This document shows, piece after piece, positions 28,690-37,793 of a DNA stretch of 64,000 nucleotides (positions are counted from its first letter, which is position 1; the number at the start of each line of letters is the position of its first letter). Source of the stretch: Virgibacillus halotolerans. GTDB lineage: Bacteria; Bacillota; Bacilli; Bacillales; Amphibacillaceae. Under the pieces are notes generated by a model. The model did not search any database and was not told the origin of the DNA. It saw nothing but the letters and a program-made list of their open reading frames with translations. The translations under genes and the position numbers were made by a program. Location of the stretch: contig NZ_JAFBEA010000012.1 in assembly GCF_016908515.1 (NCBI RefSeq), forward strand, positions 80,674 to 144,673, written 5' to 3'.

Positions 28690-29319
28690 TTATTTCAACA
28701 ATTGATTTCGGTGAACATAGACTGCTGCTTGTGTACGATCCTGTACATCCAACTTCGATAAAACATTACTCACATGCGTTTTCACCGTCTTAATTCCAAT
28801 ATAAAGCTTGCCACTGATCTCCTGATTCGACATGCCATTGCCAATACATAACAGCACTTCCCTTTCGCGACCTGTTAACGCATCATGGGGCTTCTTTGAC
28901 TCGGAACGGAAATTGGACATCATTTTCCCGGCTACTTTCGGTTCGATCACATTTTCACCGCTTACAGCCTTTTTAATCACACGCACGATATCTTCACCCG
29001 AAGATGTCTTCAAGATATAGCTAAATGCGCCTGCTTCAATGGCAGGAAAAATCTGCTCGTCATCATAATAGCTTGTTAGAATAATAATTTTGCACGTAGG
29101 AAATTGTTGCATCACTTGCGCTGTGGCCTCAATTCCTGTACCATCTTCCATCATTAAATCCATTAAAACAACATCCGGTCTTTCTTGTAAAATTAATGCG
29201 ATCCCCTTATTTCCACTAGACGCCTGACCGACTACTTCAATCGTATCATCCGTTTGTAAATACGCAATGATCCCTTTACGAACAATTTCGTGATCGTCAA
29301 CTACAACAACCTTAACCAT
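28690..29319 (-). CDS. liaR: Two-component response regulator LiaR
   Basis: A 209-residue NarL/FixJ-type regulator. The receiver domain has the acidic pair at D8/D9, the phospho-acceptor Asp54 in VLMDLMMEDG and the lysine in ILKTSSG. The C-terminal LuxR-type helix-turn-helix is LTGREREVLLCIGNGMSNQEI...KTVKTHVSNVLSKL. It is the last gene of liaF-liaS-liaR, the cell-envelope stress system known as VraSR in staphylococci, which responds to lipid II-targeting antibiotics. RBS GAGGGGGG-like sequence precedes ATG 29319. Confidence 0.93.
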   Translation of the reverse strand: MVKVVVVDDHEIVRKGIIAYLQTDDTIEVVGQASSGNKGIALILQERPDVVLMDLMMEDGTGIEATAQVMQQFPTCKIIILTSYYDDEQIFPAIEAGAFSYILKTSSGEDIVRVIKKAVSGENVIEPKVAGKMMSNFRSESKKPHDALTGREREVLLCIGNGMSNQEISGKLYIGIKTVKTHVSNVLSKLDVQDRTQAAVYVHRNQLLK

Positions 29320-29334
29320 CTTACACCAGCCCCC

Positions 29335-30372
29335 TCAACATGGTATTCGTATATCAATATATGTACCTTCATTCACATTGGATTTTACGGTAAATGTTCC
29401 TCCTAATTCTTCGCTGCGCTCGCGCATTGTCTTTAAACCATAGGACGCTTTTCGATCAGAATAATGATCGATATCGAATCCTTTACCATTATCCCGAATA
29501 TGAACAAATAATTCTGTTTCCCGTTTGGACAGATTCACCGTTACTTCTGTCGCCGCTGCATGCCTTAGAATATTCGTAAGCGATTCCTGAACAATGCGGA
29601 AAATGTGCTCCTCGATCGTTTCAGACAGTGATAAATCGTCAGGTACACGTACATGAAAACTAATCTGGCTTTTCTGCTTGAGTTCGTTAATTAATTTATG
29701 GATCCCGGTTGGTAAGGAGTCACCAGACAAATGAACAGGTCTTAAATGCAACAAAAGGGCACGCATTTCCGTTTGTGATTGCAGAGCCGCCTTTGCAACA
29801 TCCTTCATTTGCTCCTTTGCCGTTTCTGGATCTTTTTCCAGTTGCTTCACTGCTGCTTCAGACATCATCGTTAAGGCAAACAACTGTTGACTAACGGCAT
29901 CATGTAAGTCCCTTGCTAATCGCTGCCGTTCCTCCATCACTGCAGACTTATGAGCGGATTTGGCAAATTCTGATTTTTCATCCGCCATTCGCTGTAATGA
30001 TTTCACCTGGTTTTGCAGTTTTTCGCCTAAATGATTCAATTCACTAGCAATCCTTGAAAACTCACTATCTTGATTAATATGCATGCTTGATTCATAATTA
30101 CCATTTGCAAATTGTGTAATCAGCACAGAAATAGAATCTAATGTTACTTTAATCGAATCACTTGATTTAAATCCCGCATAAAAAGAAATGATAATGCCTA
30201 ATAACACATAAAGTAAGATAAATACAAATATACTTGTTTCATTTAACCAGTCCGGGTTGATCAGCACATGGATGGTTAATAGCACCGATAACAGCGTAAC
30301 AGTTGTAATAAACATCGCATACAAATGGGAACGGATATAACGAAAACGAATGCTATTGAAGCGCTTTATCAT
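29335..30372 (-). CDS. liaS: Sensor histidine kinase LiaS
   Basis: A 345-residue kinase of the HisKA_3 class. Two membrane segments (about 15-35 and 45-67) with a very short external loop make it an intramembrane-sensing kinase. A HAMP-like linker leads to the phospho-histidine in RLARDLHDAVSQQLFAL (near residue 157). The ATPase domain has NILRHAAATEV and DNGKGFD. It lies 15 bases upstream of liaR and 12 bases downstream of liaF. LiaF normally holds this kinase inactive until envelope stress occurs. Confidence 0.93.
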   Translation of the reverse strand: MIKRFNSIRFRYIRSHLYAMFITTVTLLSVLLTIHVLINPDWLNETSIFVFILLYVLLGIIISFYAGFKSSDSIKVTLDSISVLITQFANGNYESSMHINQDSEFSRIASELNHLGEKLQNQVKSLQRMADEKSEFAKSAHKSAVMEERQRLARDLHDAVSQQLFALTMMSEAAVKQLEKDPETAKEQMKDVAKAALQSQTEMRALLLHLRPVHLSGDSLPTGIHKLINELKQKSQISFHVRVPDDLSLSETIEEHIFRIVQESLTNILRHAAATEVTVNLSKRETELFVHIRDNGKGFDIDHYSDRKASYGLKTMRERSEELGGTFTVKSNVNEGTYIDIRIPC

Positions 30373-30384
30373 TGCCCACCCTCC

Positions 30385-31143
30385 TCACACATGATCTATT
30401 CGAACAGATCCCGCTTTTAATTTTAATGTAAAATTAATTTTTTGAACTGCTTCATCATAATGATCGGATTGATAAGCGATCGTCCGATTGATCCCGTCCA
30501 TCTTCTGACCAAAAATGTTAATATCCCCCGCTACTACTGAGGCATTCACGCAAAACGCAACATTTTCCGGCATTAAAATTCGCACATCTCCTGCAAGTGC
30601 ACTAATTGTGATTGGTGTTTCTTTCTCTGGTATAAAGGCTTTGGAGAAATCAAAATAAAAATCCCCAGCCATATTCGATAAGTTCAACGGTTCTACTTTC
30701 CAATTTGGTCTATTGTATTCAATATCCCCAACAAAAGAAAACGCCTTTTTATTATAACCCTTCTTATAGTTGCCCCTCTTACCTGTATCAACGAAAACTT
30801 TTCCATTTCCATTAGAATGACGAATAAATGAGAAGCCAAAATAAATAATCAATAATGGCCATAATTTAAAAACATCTTTAAAAACAAAGGCAATGACATC
30901 AAAACGGTCCAGTATTAAAAGCCCGCCAAAAATGAAGAAGAAAGATCCGAAAATCCAGCTTCCCCCTTTAAACCTAATCCTATCTATCATCCATTTAAGC
31001 CCAGCAACCATAAATAGAACTGGATAAATGTAAAGCCAGCCGTTTTTTACATTAAATGTTGCAATCCCAAGGTTATCTAATACAAGAATAACCCCCACAG
31101 CGATAATAATCGTCGCCACTATATATTGAAAAAGTCTACCCAT
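30385..31143 (-). CDS. liaF: LiaF, inhibitor of the LiaSR system
   Basis: A 252-residue protein with four predicted membrane segments in the first 110 residues and a soluble C-terminal DUF2154-type beta domain (about 150-252), with repeats such as ISALAGDVRILMPENVAF and VVAGDINIFG. The family member negatively controls LiaS. ATG 31143 is chosen because CAGGTG lies six bases upstream; the GTG three codons earlier is part of it. No liaI or liaH accompanies the trio within the window. Confidence 0.9.
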   Translation of the reverse strand: MGRLFQYIVATIIIAVGVILVLDNLGIATFNVKNGWLYIYPVLFMVAGLKWMIDRIRFKGGSWIFGSFFFIFGGLLILDRFDVIAFVFKDVFKLWPLLIIYFGFSFIRHSNGNGKVFVDTGKRGNYKKGYNKKAFSFVGDIEYNRPNWKVEPLNLSNMAGDFYFDFSKAFIPEKETPITISALAGDVRILMPENVAFCVNASVVAGDINIFGQKMDGINRTIAYQSDHYDEAVQKINFTLKLKAGSVRIDHV

Positions 31144-31250
31144 TTGCTTCACCTGCTTTATCTCTTTTTGGGCTGCTTGTTCCCACTACCTCTATCATAG
31201 TTATTATTTCCCCAGAATAAAACCACCCTCCGATTGCTTTTGTCTCCGTC

Positions 31251-31892
31251 TTAGGTCTGAGACCGTCGCTTTTGAATCGTTCCATACAATGATAGCAATC
31301 CAATCAGGCACACAAACCCAAGGAAAAAACCGGTCATAACATCGGTTAAATAATGAACATTAATAAAGAAGCGGCTCAAACCAATTAAAAAAACGAGCAT
31401 AGCGAAAAATAGCTGAACGCAGAAAATTGCTTTTGTCGAACGTATTTTCTTCGTAATAAAGTAAGCCAGCAGCCCATAACAAACCATCGATATCATCGCA
31501 TGTCCCGAAGGAAAGCTGTGCCCTTCCGCATTGGCTGCTACAGAAATACTCGGGCGCTCTCTTGCTACCAAATTCTTAATTACAGTATTGAGTAAATGAC
31601 TCGTCAGTGTACCGCCCGCGAAAATGATTGCTGGTACATAGTCACGTAACATCCACCAAATCACAAAAGTCATAACAAAAATAAATGGCACCAAAAAAGA
31701 TGTTGAGCCCAACTCCGTCATTCCACGAAGAAATGTGTAAACATAGGTGTCATCAAATCGCTCAACAAGTGCGCGTGTCCATTGATCAACATAAGGGAGT
31801 TTCCCATTCATAATTTCTACAATCCAAGTCCCTATGACTAATAATATCCATATAATTAAAACAATACTAACTGTATTACGTTTACCTAACAT
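31251..31892 (-). CDS. PAP2-family phosphatase (PgpB/undecaprenyl-pyrophosphatase-like)
   Basis: A 213-residue membrane protein with about six membrane segments. All three PAP2 motifs are present: KNLVARERPS, SFPSGHAM and SRFFINVHYLTDV. Such enzymes dephosphorylate undecaprenyl pyrophosphate, phosphatidylglycerophosphate or diacylglycerol pyrophosphate on the outer face. It is co-directional with liaF, 107 bases ahead of it, with no clear terminator between. An envelope role alongside LiaFSR is plausible but inferred. Confidence 0.88.
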   Translation of the reverse strand: MLGKRNTVSIVLIIWILLVIGTWIVEIMNGKLPYVDQWTRALVERFDDTYVYTFLRGMTELGSTSFLVPFIFVMTFVIWWMLRDYVPAIIFAGGTLTSHLLNTVIKNLVARERPSISVAANAEGHSFPSGHAMISMVCYGLLAYFITKKIRSTKAIFCVQLFFAMLVFLIGLSRFFINVHYLTDVMTGFFLGFVCLIGLLSLYGTIQKRRSQT

Positions 31893-32005
31893 TGCACGAC
31901 CTCCTCGCTTTTTCCATCATACCTTAATTTAAGTTTTAAAAAAACTAGATAGGGTATTGTATATATGTGAATCAAATAAATTAAATTTTAAAAAGGTAGG
32001 GATTA

Positions 32006-32458
32006 ATGATGGCAAAAGAAGTGAAACGAATGGATATACAAAAATTAATTAATGGACTAAATGACGATTTATCTCATGAGTATGGTGCTGTTGTTCAATA
32101 TACCTACAGTGCTGCAGTAGTAACCGGATTGTTTCGTTCCGCATTAAAACCATTCTTTGAATCGGAAATCTCGGACGAGCAGGGACATGCCCTTTATTTA
32201 TCCGAAAAGATCAAATCACTCGGTGGTATACCAACAACAAAAGTAGCTGAAGTTCCCCAACCAACAGAAGTGAAAGGCTTATTGGAGGCGGCACTTCAAT
32301 CCGAGAAAGATACGATTAAACGTTATGAAGAACGTATCGACCAGGCAAAAGAACTTAATCTCATAGAGTTGGTTGTCAAATTGGAAGATGTCCTATCTGA
32401 TGAAACGCATCATAAAGAAGAAATTGAACGCTTATTAGAAGATCACCGCTTATCCTAA
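32006..32458 (+). CDS. Ferritin-like di-iron protein
   Basis: A 150-residue four-helix bundle protein. Likely metal ligands are Glu25 (LSHEYGAVVQY), Glu58 and His61 (SDEQGHALYL), a glutamate in KDTIKRYEER, and Glu/His in LSDETHHKEE. This E...ExxH...E...ExxH arrangement is the ferritin/bacterioferritin ligand set. Iron handling or oxidative protection is likely, but no heme-ligand or ferroxidase assignment is certain. Two ATGs (32006 and 32009) follow AGGTAGGGA. Monocistronic, with a strong terminator. Confidence 0.8.
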   Translation: MMAKEVKRMDIQKLINGLNDDLSHEYGAVVQYTYSAAVVTGLFRSALKPFFESEISDEQGHALYLSEKIKSLGGIPTTKVAEVPQPTEVKGLLEAALQSEKDTIKRYEERIDQAKELNLIELVVKLEDVLSDETHHKEEIERLLEDHRLS

Positions 32459-32477
32459 TTAAACAGCTCTAAAAAGT

Positions 32478-32508
32478 AACTGTCCCTTCTACATCGGGAC
32501 AGTTTTTT
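32478..32508 (+). terminator. Terminator of the ferritin-like gene
   Basis: Perfect 9-bp stem AACTGTCCC/GGGACAGTT followed by TTTT. Confidence 0.93.
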
Positions 32509-32514
32509 GTCTTG

Positions 32515-33076
32515 TAACTCAACTTTCGCACCAGTTTCTTAGTCGGCCGCAGCCCGTATACACTACGCTTTCCGCGGGCGGCTGTTGAGCCTCCTTGTGC
32601 TAACGCACTGCGGGGTCTCACCGATGCCTTTCCTCCCGCTGGAGTCTTCGTGTATACGGACTGCTAAGTATAGCGTTTGCCAATAAAAGTGTGCTTTAGC
32701 TGGATGAAATGACAAAGTACCTTCCCGTAAATAGCATTACCAGTCCGAGTGAGAGGAGGGCGGTGACTCCAGCAGGAACAAAGGTTTTCGGTGGGACGAG
32801 TAATCGCAGTCCCAGCACGTGTCCGAAGCCCTCCGAGAGTGGGTATGAAGGTCGACTAAAACCGCCCTTTGCGGGCAACGTCGATATACCCCTTGCCGGG
32901 GCACCCGCGGAAAGCCTCCGCCCGGATCGATCCCGACGGCGAAATAACACACCTCTTGGGAAATCAACATGCTTTTATGTCGCAGTTTATATAAATGCGA
33001 TAATAAAAGGCGACAAAATTAACGAAAAGGCTCTATCAAGCCTGATTTGTCAATTTTACTCTGCGAAAGCTGAGCT
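32515..33076. repeat. Intergenic repeat family 1, copy D (long form)
   Basis: The core is closed by CCGTATACAC (32554-32563) and GTGTATACGG (32650-32659), a different sequence from the other copies but a perfect pair. The second module (about 32755-32900) contains TTTTCGGTGGGACGAG...GCAGTCCCAG and CCCCTTGCCGGGGCA. It is followed by an end module with GCGGAAAGCCTCCGCCC and TTATGTCGCAGTTTATA. A tail at 33001-33076 reappears inverted at 63793-63911. The gap 32459-33167 has no supportable gene. Confidence 0.85.
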
Positions 33077-33167
33077 TGTAAGATAAACTTTTATAAATCA
33101 TGTTTTTCCCTTTTTTTGATTAGGAATGTTATAATAGTCTAAATTATGGATAAGGGAGAAGTTTATT

Positions 33168-34337
33168 TTGCTAAAAGAAATACAAGAATCAATTGACGCG
33201 TTGTATCCAGAAATGGTAGAGATACGCAGATACTTACATCAACATCCGGAGCTTTCGTTTCAGGAAACAGAAACGGCAAAGTATATTGCTGATTATTACG
33301 AAAAGCTCGGCATCCCTTATGAGACTAATGTAGGCGGAAACGGTGTTATCGCAACACTAAAAGGTGAAAAACCGGGAAAGACGATTGCTTTACGTGCCGA
33401 TTTCGATGCACTGCCAATCCAGGAGGAAAATGATGTCCCCTATAAATCACAGGTAGATGGTGTAATGCACGCTTGTGGACATGATGGCCATACGTCAACA
33501 CTACTTACCCTAGCAAAGGTCATGAAGGGCTATCAGAAGGAGCTACCAGGAACGATTGTCTTCCTGCATCAGCATGCCGAGGAATACGCACCAGGTGGCG
33601 CAAAACCGATTATAGAGTCAGGCGCGCTTGATCACGTTGACGCTGTATTTGGAACCCATTTATGGGCTACAACGCCATTAGGTGTGTTGCAAACGTCGAA
33701 AGATGCGTTCATGGCCGGTGCCGACCGATTTGAAATTACAATCCAAGGTCAAGGCGGTCATGGTGGGTATCCACACGAAACAAAAGATGCGATCGTGATT
33801 GGCTCACAGGTTGTTGCACAGCTTCAGCAAATCGTCAGCAGACGTTTGAATCCTTCAGACACTGCCGTTGTAACGGTTGGCAAGTTTCAGGCTGGTAACA
33901 CCTTTAATATTATTGCTGACCAAGCAACCTTGATCGGTACGGTCCGTTATTTTGACCCTAACGTACAGGAAAAAGTCATTCAGGAAATTGAAAAAATCGT
34001 TAAAGGGGTATGCGATACAGATGATGCCACTTATACATTTGACTATTTTAAAGGCTATCCGCCATTAATTAACCGAGAAAACGAAGCGAAAATCGTACTT
34101 GAAGCAAGTAAAAACGTGAAGGAAATCCATAAAAGCGAGGAAATCATTCCCGTAATGGGCGGTGAGGATTTTGCTTACTATACAATCGAAAAACCTGGTG
34201 CTTACTTTTTCACCGGTGCGAATAAGGCTGGGAACCCGTATCCACATCATCATCCAAAATTCGATATTGATGAACGTGCATTGCCAATTGCCGCCAAAAC
34301 ATTAATTGAAGCTTATTTTGGCTATCAAAAGCAATAA
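33168..34337 (+). CDS. M20 family amidohydrolase (N-acyl amino acid hydrolase-like)
   Basis: A 389-residue M20D peptidase/amidohydrolase, related to IAA-amino acid hydrolases and aminoacylases. The metal-binding HACGHDGHTS is near residue 103 and QHAEEYAPGGAKP near 136; the late MGGEDFAYY supplies further ligands. Such enzymes remove N-acyl groups from amino acids. The start is TTG 33168, nine bases after AAGGGAG, with TATAAT at 33129-33134. It is likely the counterpart of B. subtilis YhaA, which lies near ecs. A shared terminator separates it from the convergent katE. Confidence 0.88.
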   Translation: MLKEIQESIDALYPEMVEIRRYLHQHPELSFQETETAKYIADYYEKLGIPYETNVGGNGVIATLKGEKPGKTIALRADFDALPIQEENDVPYKSQVDGVMHACGHDGHTSTLLTLAKVMKGYQKELPGTIVFLHQHAEEYAPGGAKPIIESGALDHVDAVFGTHLWATTPLGVLQTSKDAFMAGADRFEITIQGQGGHGGYPHETKDAIVIGSQVVAQLQQIVSRRLNPSDTAVVTVGKFQAGNTFNIIADQATLIGTVRYFDPNVQEKVIQEIEKIVKGVCDTDDATYTFDYFKGYPPLINRENEAKIVLEASKNVKEIHKSEEIIPVMGGEDFAYYTIEKPGAYFFTGANKAGNPYPHHHPKFDIDERALPIAAKTLIEAYFGYQKQ

Positions 34338-34344
34338 ACCTCAT

Positions 34345-34383
34345 AAAAAAAGATCCTTAAATAAAAGTTTAAGGATCTTTTTC
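34345..34383. terminator. Bidirectional terminator between amidohydrolase and katE
   Basis: AAAAAGATCCTTAAA pairs with TTTAAGGATCTTTTT across a 6-base loop, giving T-runs on both strands for the convergent genes. Confidence 0.92.
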
Positions 34384-34406
34384 TAGTTACATCTAGTTTA
34401 TTTTAG

Positions 34407-36455
34407 TTATTCGACCTGGCGCTCCCAATGACGGTGGGCAGTGATTGCTTTCTCAAATTCCTCTGTGAATAGCTTCATATCTTCCCCAACGACAACACCA
34501 GGACTGTTCTCCATTTTATTAGCTTGAACCCAGCTTTTTCCCTCATGAGTCGCGCCAATTGGTTTAAAGTGTGAATAGGCCTCATTGATAAAGTATTGTG
34601 CATGATGATAAAATCTCTTACTCACTTCATTACCACCAACAGCATAAATGGCATCAAATAAAACTGATTCGCCTGTTAAAAAGGTATGATCAACTTCCAG
34701 TTCTGTTCCATCTGAACCTTTAATCGTTCCCAACTTCTCACTTACAAGTCCAGGATGTACTCCATCTGCTATTAATTTATCTAACACGTACTTTATTTCA
34801 GCCCCATTGAAATCATTATCAATTAAAACAGCCACTTTACGCGTTGCCATTTTCTTTGCGGTACTCTCTTGACTCAGGGCTGGTGATGATTTCGTTACAT
34901 TAGAGCCGCCGTTTTCAGGTGGATGGACACCGATATTGGTTGCAATCGTTTGTGCTAAATCTAGATTCACATTTGCAAACATGTCTACAACTTGCTGTTG
35001 AACGAACTTGCTGTTGACCATGCCAAGTTCAAAGCTAAATGCATCTTTAATGTGTTCCTTCTCTGGTGCGGTCATACTGTTCCAAAACAAGGTAGCTTGT
35101 GAAAAGTGATCTAAAAAGCTATTACTTCTAGCCTGCACTTTCCGACCATCTACTTTTTCCTGATAATGGGCATATCCGCCCTCCGTTTCAGATGCAGTAT
35201 CTGGGGTGTTATTTGCAAGTGAATTATTATGATAGCTTACTTGCCCCTGATTGATGGTTTGACGTCCATAACCATCACGTTGGTTATTATGAAATGGACA
35301 AACAGGACGATTGATCGGAAGCTCATGAAAATTCGGGCCTCCAAGTCGAATGAGTTGGGTATCTGTGTACGAAAACAAACGCCCCTGTAATAATGGATCA
35401 TTGGAGAAATCTATTCCTGGAACTACACTACCAGGATGAAATGCGACCTGTTCCGTTTCCGCAAATACATTGTCCACATTTCGGTTTAATGTCATTTTTC
35501 CGACTACTTTAACAGGTACATCCTCTTCTGGCCATAACTTTGTCGGGTCCAGTATGTCGAAGTCAAAAGAAAACTCATCTTCTTCTGGAATAATCTGTAC
35601 TCCTAGCTCCCATTTAGCATAGTCCCCCGCTTCAATGGATTCCCACAAATCCTGACGATGAAAATCTGGATTTTTTCCGTTTAGTTTTTGCGCTTCATCC
35701 CAAACCACCGAATGAGCGCCAAGTTCCGGTTTCCAATGAAATTTAACGAAATGTGCTTTTCCCTGCTCGTTTATCAGACGAAATGTATGAACACCAAAGC
35801 CTTCCATCATTCGAAAACTACGCGGAATAGCCCTGTCAGACATCGCCCACATCATCATATGCGCGGTCTCCTGATTATTGGCAACGAAGTCCCACAACGT
35901 ATCGTGGGCTGTTGCAGCTTGTGGAATTTCATTATGGGGTTCTGGTTTCACTGCATGAATAAGATCTGGAAATTTAATCGCATCTTGAATGAAAAATATC
36001 GGCATAGTATTTCCTACCAAATCGAAGTTACCTTCTTCAGTATAAAACTTTGTCGCAAAACCACGAACATCCCGCGCTCATTCACCTGAACCCTTTGAAC
36101 CGGCAACAGTAGAAAAACGTACAAATACCGGCGTTTTTGATCCTGGTTCCTGTAGAAATCCGGCTTTGGTATAATCTTTCATCGATTCGTAAAGTTCAAA
36201 TTCACCATGTGCCCCGTAACCGCGTGCATGCACGACCCGCTCCGGAATGCGTTCATGATCAAAATGGGTTATTTTTTCACGAAAATTAAAATCCTCCATT
36301 AACGTTGGACCACGTTCTCCGGCTTTCAAAGAAAATTCATCTTCCGACACTTTAAGTCCTTGGTTCGTGGTCATCTTTTTATCCTTATCATCCACTCGAA
36401 ACTGATTTAATTGCTCATCTTTCCCCTTTCCGTCCTTTTTATCTTGGTTACGCAT
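34407..36455 (-). pseudogene. katE: Large-subunit catalase katE, interrupted by one in-frame TGA
   Basis: Read through, this is a 682-codon KatE-type heme catalase, matching the 686 residues of B. subtilis KatE. ATG 36455 has AAAGGAGG upstream. The catalytic His76 is in [13 protein letters not shown] and Asn149 in DLVGNTMPIFF. The heme tyrosine region is [18 protein letters not shown]-terminal DJ-1/PfpI-like domain starts with KVAVLIDNDFNGAE. Codon 126 is TGA (36078-36080), between GSKGSGE and ARDVRGFATKFYTEEGNFD, where relatives usually have threonine. The frame is the same on both sides and no other lesion is visible. Nonsense mutation, sequencing error or readthrough are possible. Confidence 0.85.
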
Positions 36456-36495
36456 ACTAATTGATCCTCCTTTACTGAATCTTGGTATATATTCT

Positions 36496-36521
36496 CTACC
36501 CGATTGATAAAGGAAGCAAAC
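36496..36521 (-). promoter_or_regulatory. Sigma-B-like promoter of katE
   Basis: On the minus strand GTTTGC (36516-36521), a 14-base spacer and GGGTAG (36496-36501). The sigma-B consensus is GTTTAA-N12-15-GGGTAT. It ends 40 bases before the katE ATG. KatE is a general-stress (sigma-B) catalase in B. subtilis. Confidence 0.65.
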
Positions 36522-36542
36522 AGTGGTAATGAAGACAGACTT

Positions 36543-36578
36543 AAAAAGGGATGTCCCAAGTAACATGGAACATCCCTT
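36543..36578 (-). terminator. Terminator of ecsAB
   Basis: AAGGGATGTTCC pairs with GGGACATCCCTT on the minus strand (one wobble), followed by TTTTAAG. It starts four bases after the ecsB stop. Confidence 0.85.
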
Positions 36579-36581
36579 ATC

Positions 36582-37793
36582 TTACACTAATTTTCTCTTT
36601 ATATAGCCATTCATGAAAACAAACGTAAACGCTATTCCTGCTGCCAGTGCGATCACAAAGCCCAGATACAACTGCATGACCAGGAATAAAAGTGCAAATA
36701 GCACCGCTTGAAAAAGCGTTAACTGATAAATTATTTTTACCAATGCATCTTTACGCCACTTAAAATCAACTGGATATAGATCCAACCATATGACTGTCCG
36801 ATGATGCTGGTACAATGTCATCATTTGAAAGCTACTGAGATATAAAAACAAAATAGCAAAAAGAATTTTCATGGCTATATTTGGAATGAAATAAACGAAT
36901 AAACCGCCTACTACAATTAATCGAATGTACATACCAAGATAATCCCCACTACGCACAAACGTGATCCGGTACAAATAATCAAACGTATTTTTATTAGAAA
37001 ACGGCACTTTACTAACAAGTGATACAATCCACCTGCGTTTCTTTACACGGTTTTTCAAATGAGGTACCTCGGCAAACATGTTCGCAAGCCGGTAAAAGGC
37101 CTGCATCCGGTTCTGGTCCTTTTCCACTAACAAATCCCAAACAATCCCAGACTGCTTTCTCGATAAATTATAATCATATAAAAATACAAGTATAAATAAT
37201 ACCGTTGCAATCGCACAAAACAGCATATCCCCCGCTACAATAAAATAAAATACGGCGATATTTAAAATAATACGAATCAACAGATCAACCTGTCTCACGC
37301 TTGGTTCTCTTGACCGCAACATCCACCAATTCGTAATCAGATTCCACCCTTTAAATACAAGCACAACGACAAGCACGAGTAAATACATTTTCCCACTACG
37401 ATCAGGGTAGGTGGCAAAATATAGCGGTCCGAACGCAGCGATCGCAAGCAAGATTAAATATAATTGAATCACAAAGCTGTAGATCAAGGAGTTTCTAAAA
37501 TAAGCTTTCATCTTATGCTCTGCAGCAATAAGGAATACCAAATCCGGTTCCTTTAATAACGTTCTGACCGGACTATAGCTGACCAACAATCCGAGTACCA
37601 TGCCCATGACAAGTGCTGTCGGGAAGTTATCCGGAAGTGACGCAAGCCATTGCTGATAGTAAACGGCGATGGCTGATATAAAAAACAGTAAAGCTATCAT
37701 GATATGACCATTAAAAATGTACTTTAAATAACGACTCGTCTCTTTCATGTGTGCAGCGAATCGTTGTTTATAAAATTTATGTGAATCAAACAT
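36582..37793 (-). CDS. ecsB: ABC transporter permease EcsB
   Basis: A 403-residue membrane protein with roughly eight to ten membrane segments, rich in aromatic residues, and no soluble domain. It follows ecsA and overlaps it by eight bases. In B. subtilis EcsAB is needed for normal secretion, competence and intramembrane proteolysis by RasP. It matches the expected length of about 408 residues. B. subtilis ecsC is not present here; katE occupies the downstream position. Confidence 0.9.
   Translation of the reverse strand: MFDSHKFYKQRFAAHMKETSRYLKYIFNGHIMIALLFFISAIAVYYQQWLASLPDNFPTALVMGMVLGLLVSYSPVRTLLKEPDLVFLIAAEHKMKAYFRNSLIYSFVIQLYLILLAIAAFGPLYFATYPDRSGKMYLLVLVVVLVFKGWNLITNWWMLRSREPSVRQVDLLIRIILNIAVFYFIVAGDMLFCAIATVLFILVFLYDYNLSRKQSGIVWDLLVEKDQNRMQAFYRLANMFAEVPHLKNRVKKRRWIVSLVSKVPFSNKNTFDYLYRITFVRSGDYLGMYIRLIVVGGLFVYFIPNIAMKILFAILFLYLSSFQMMTLYQHHRTVIWLDLYPVDFKWRKDALVKIIYQLTLFQAVLFALLFLVMQLYLGFVIALAAGIAFTFVFMNGYIKRKLV

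Noticed and set aside
32709..33086. Open frame of 125 codons in repeat copy D
   Set aside because: Same reasoning: repeat sequence, with frame not shared with copies A and B.
36078..36080. Selenocysteine codon in katE
   Set aside because: No catalase of this type is known to use selenocysteine there, relatives have threonine, and no SECIS-like hairpin was seen just downstream.
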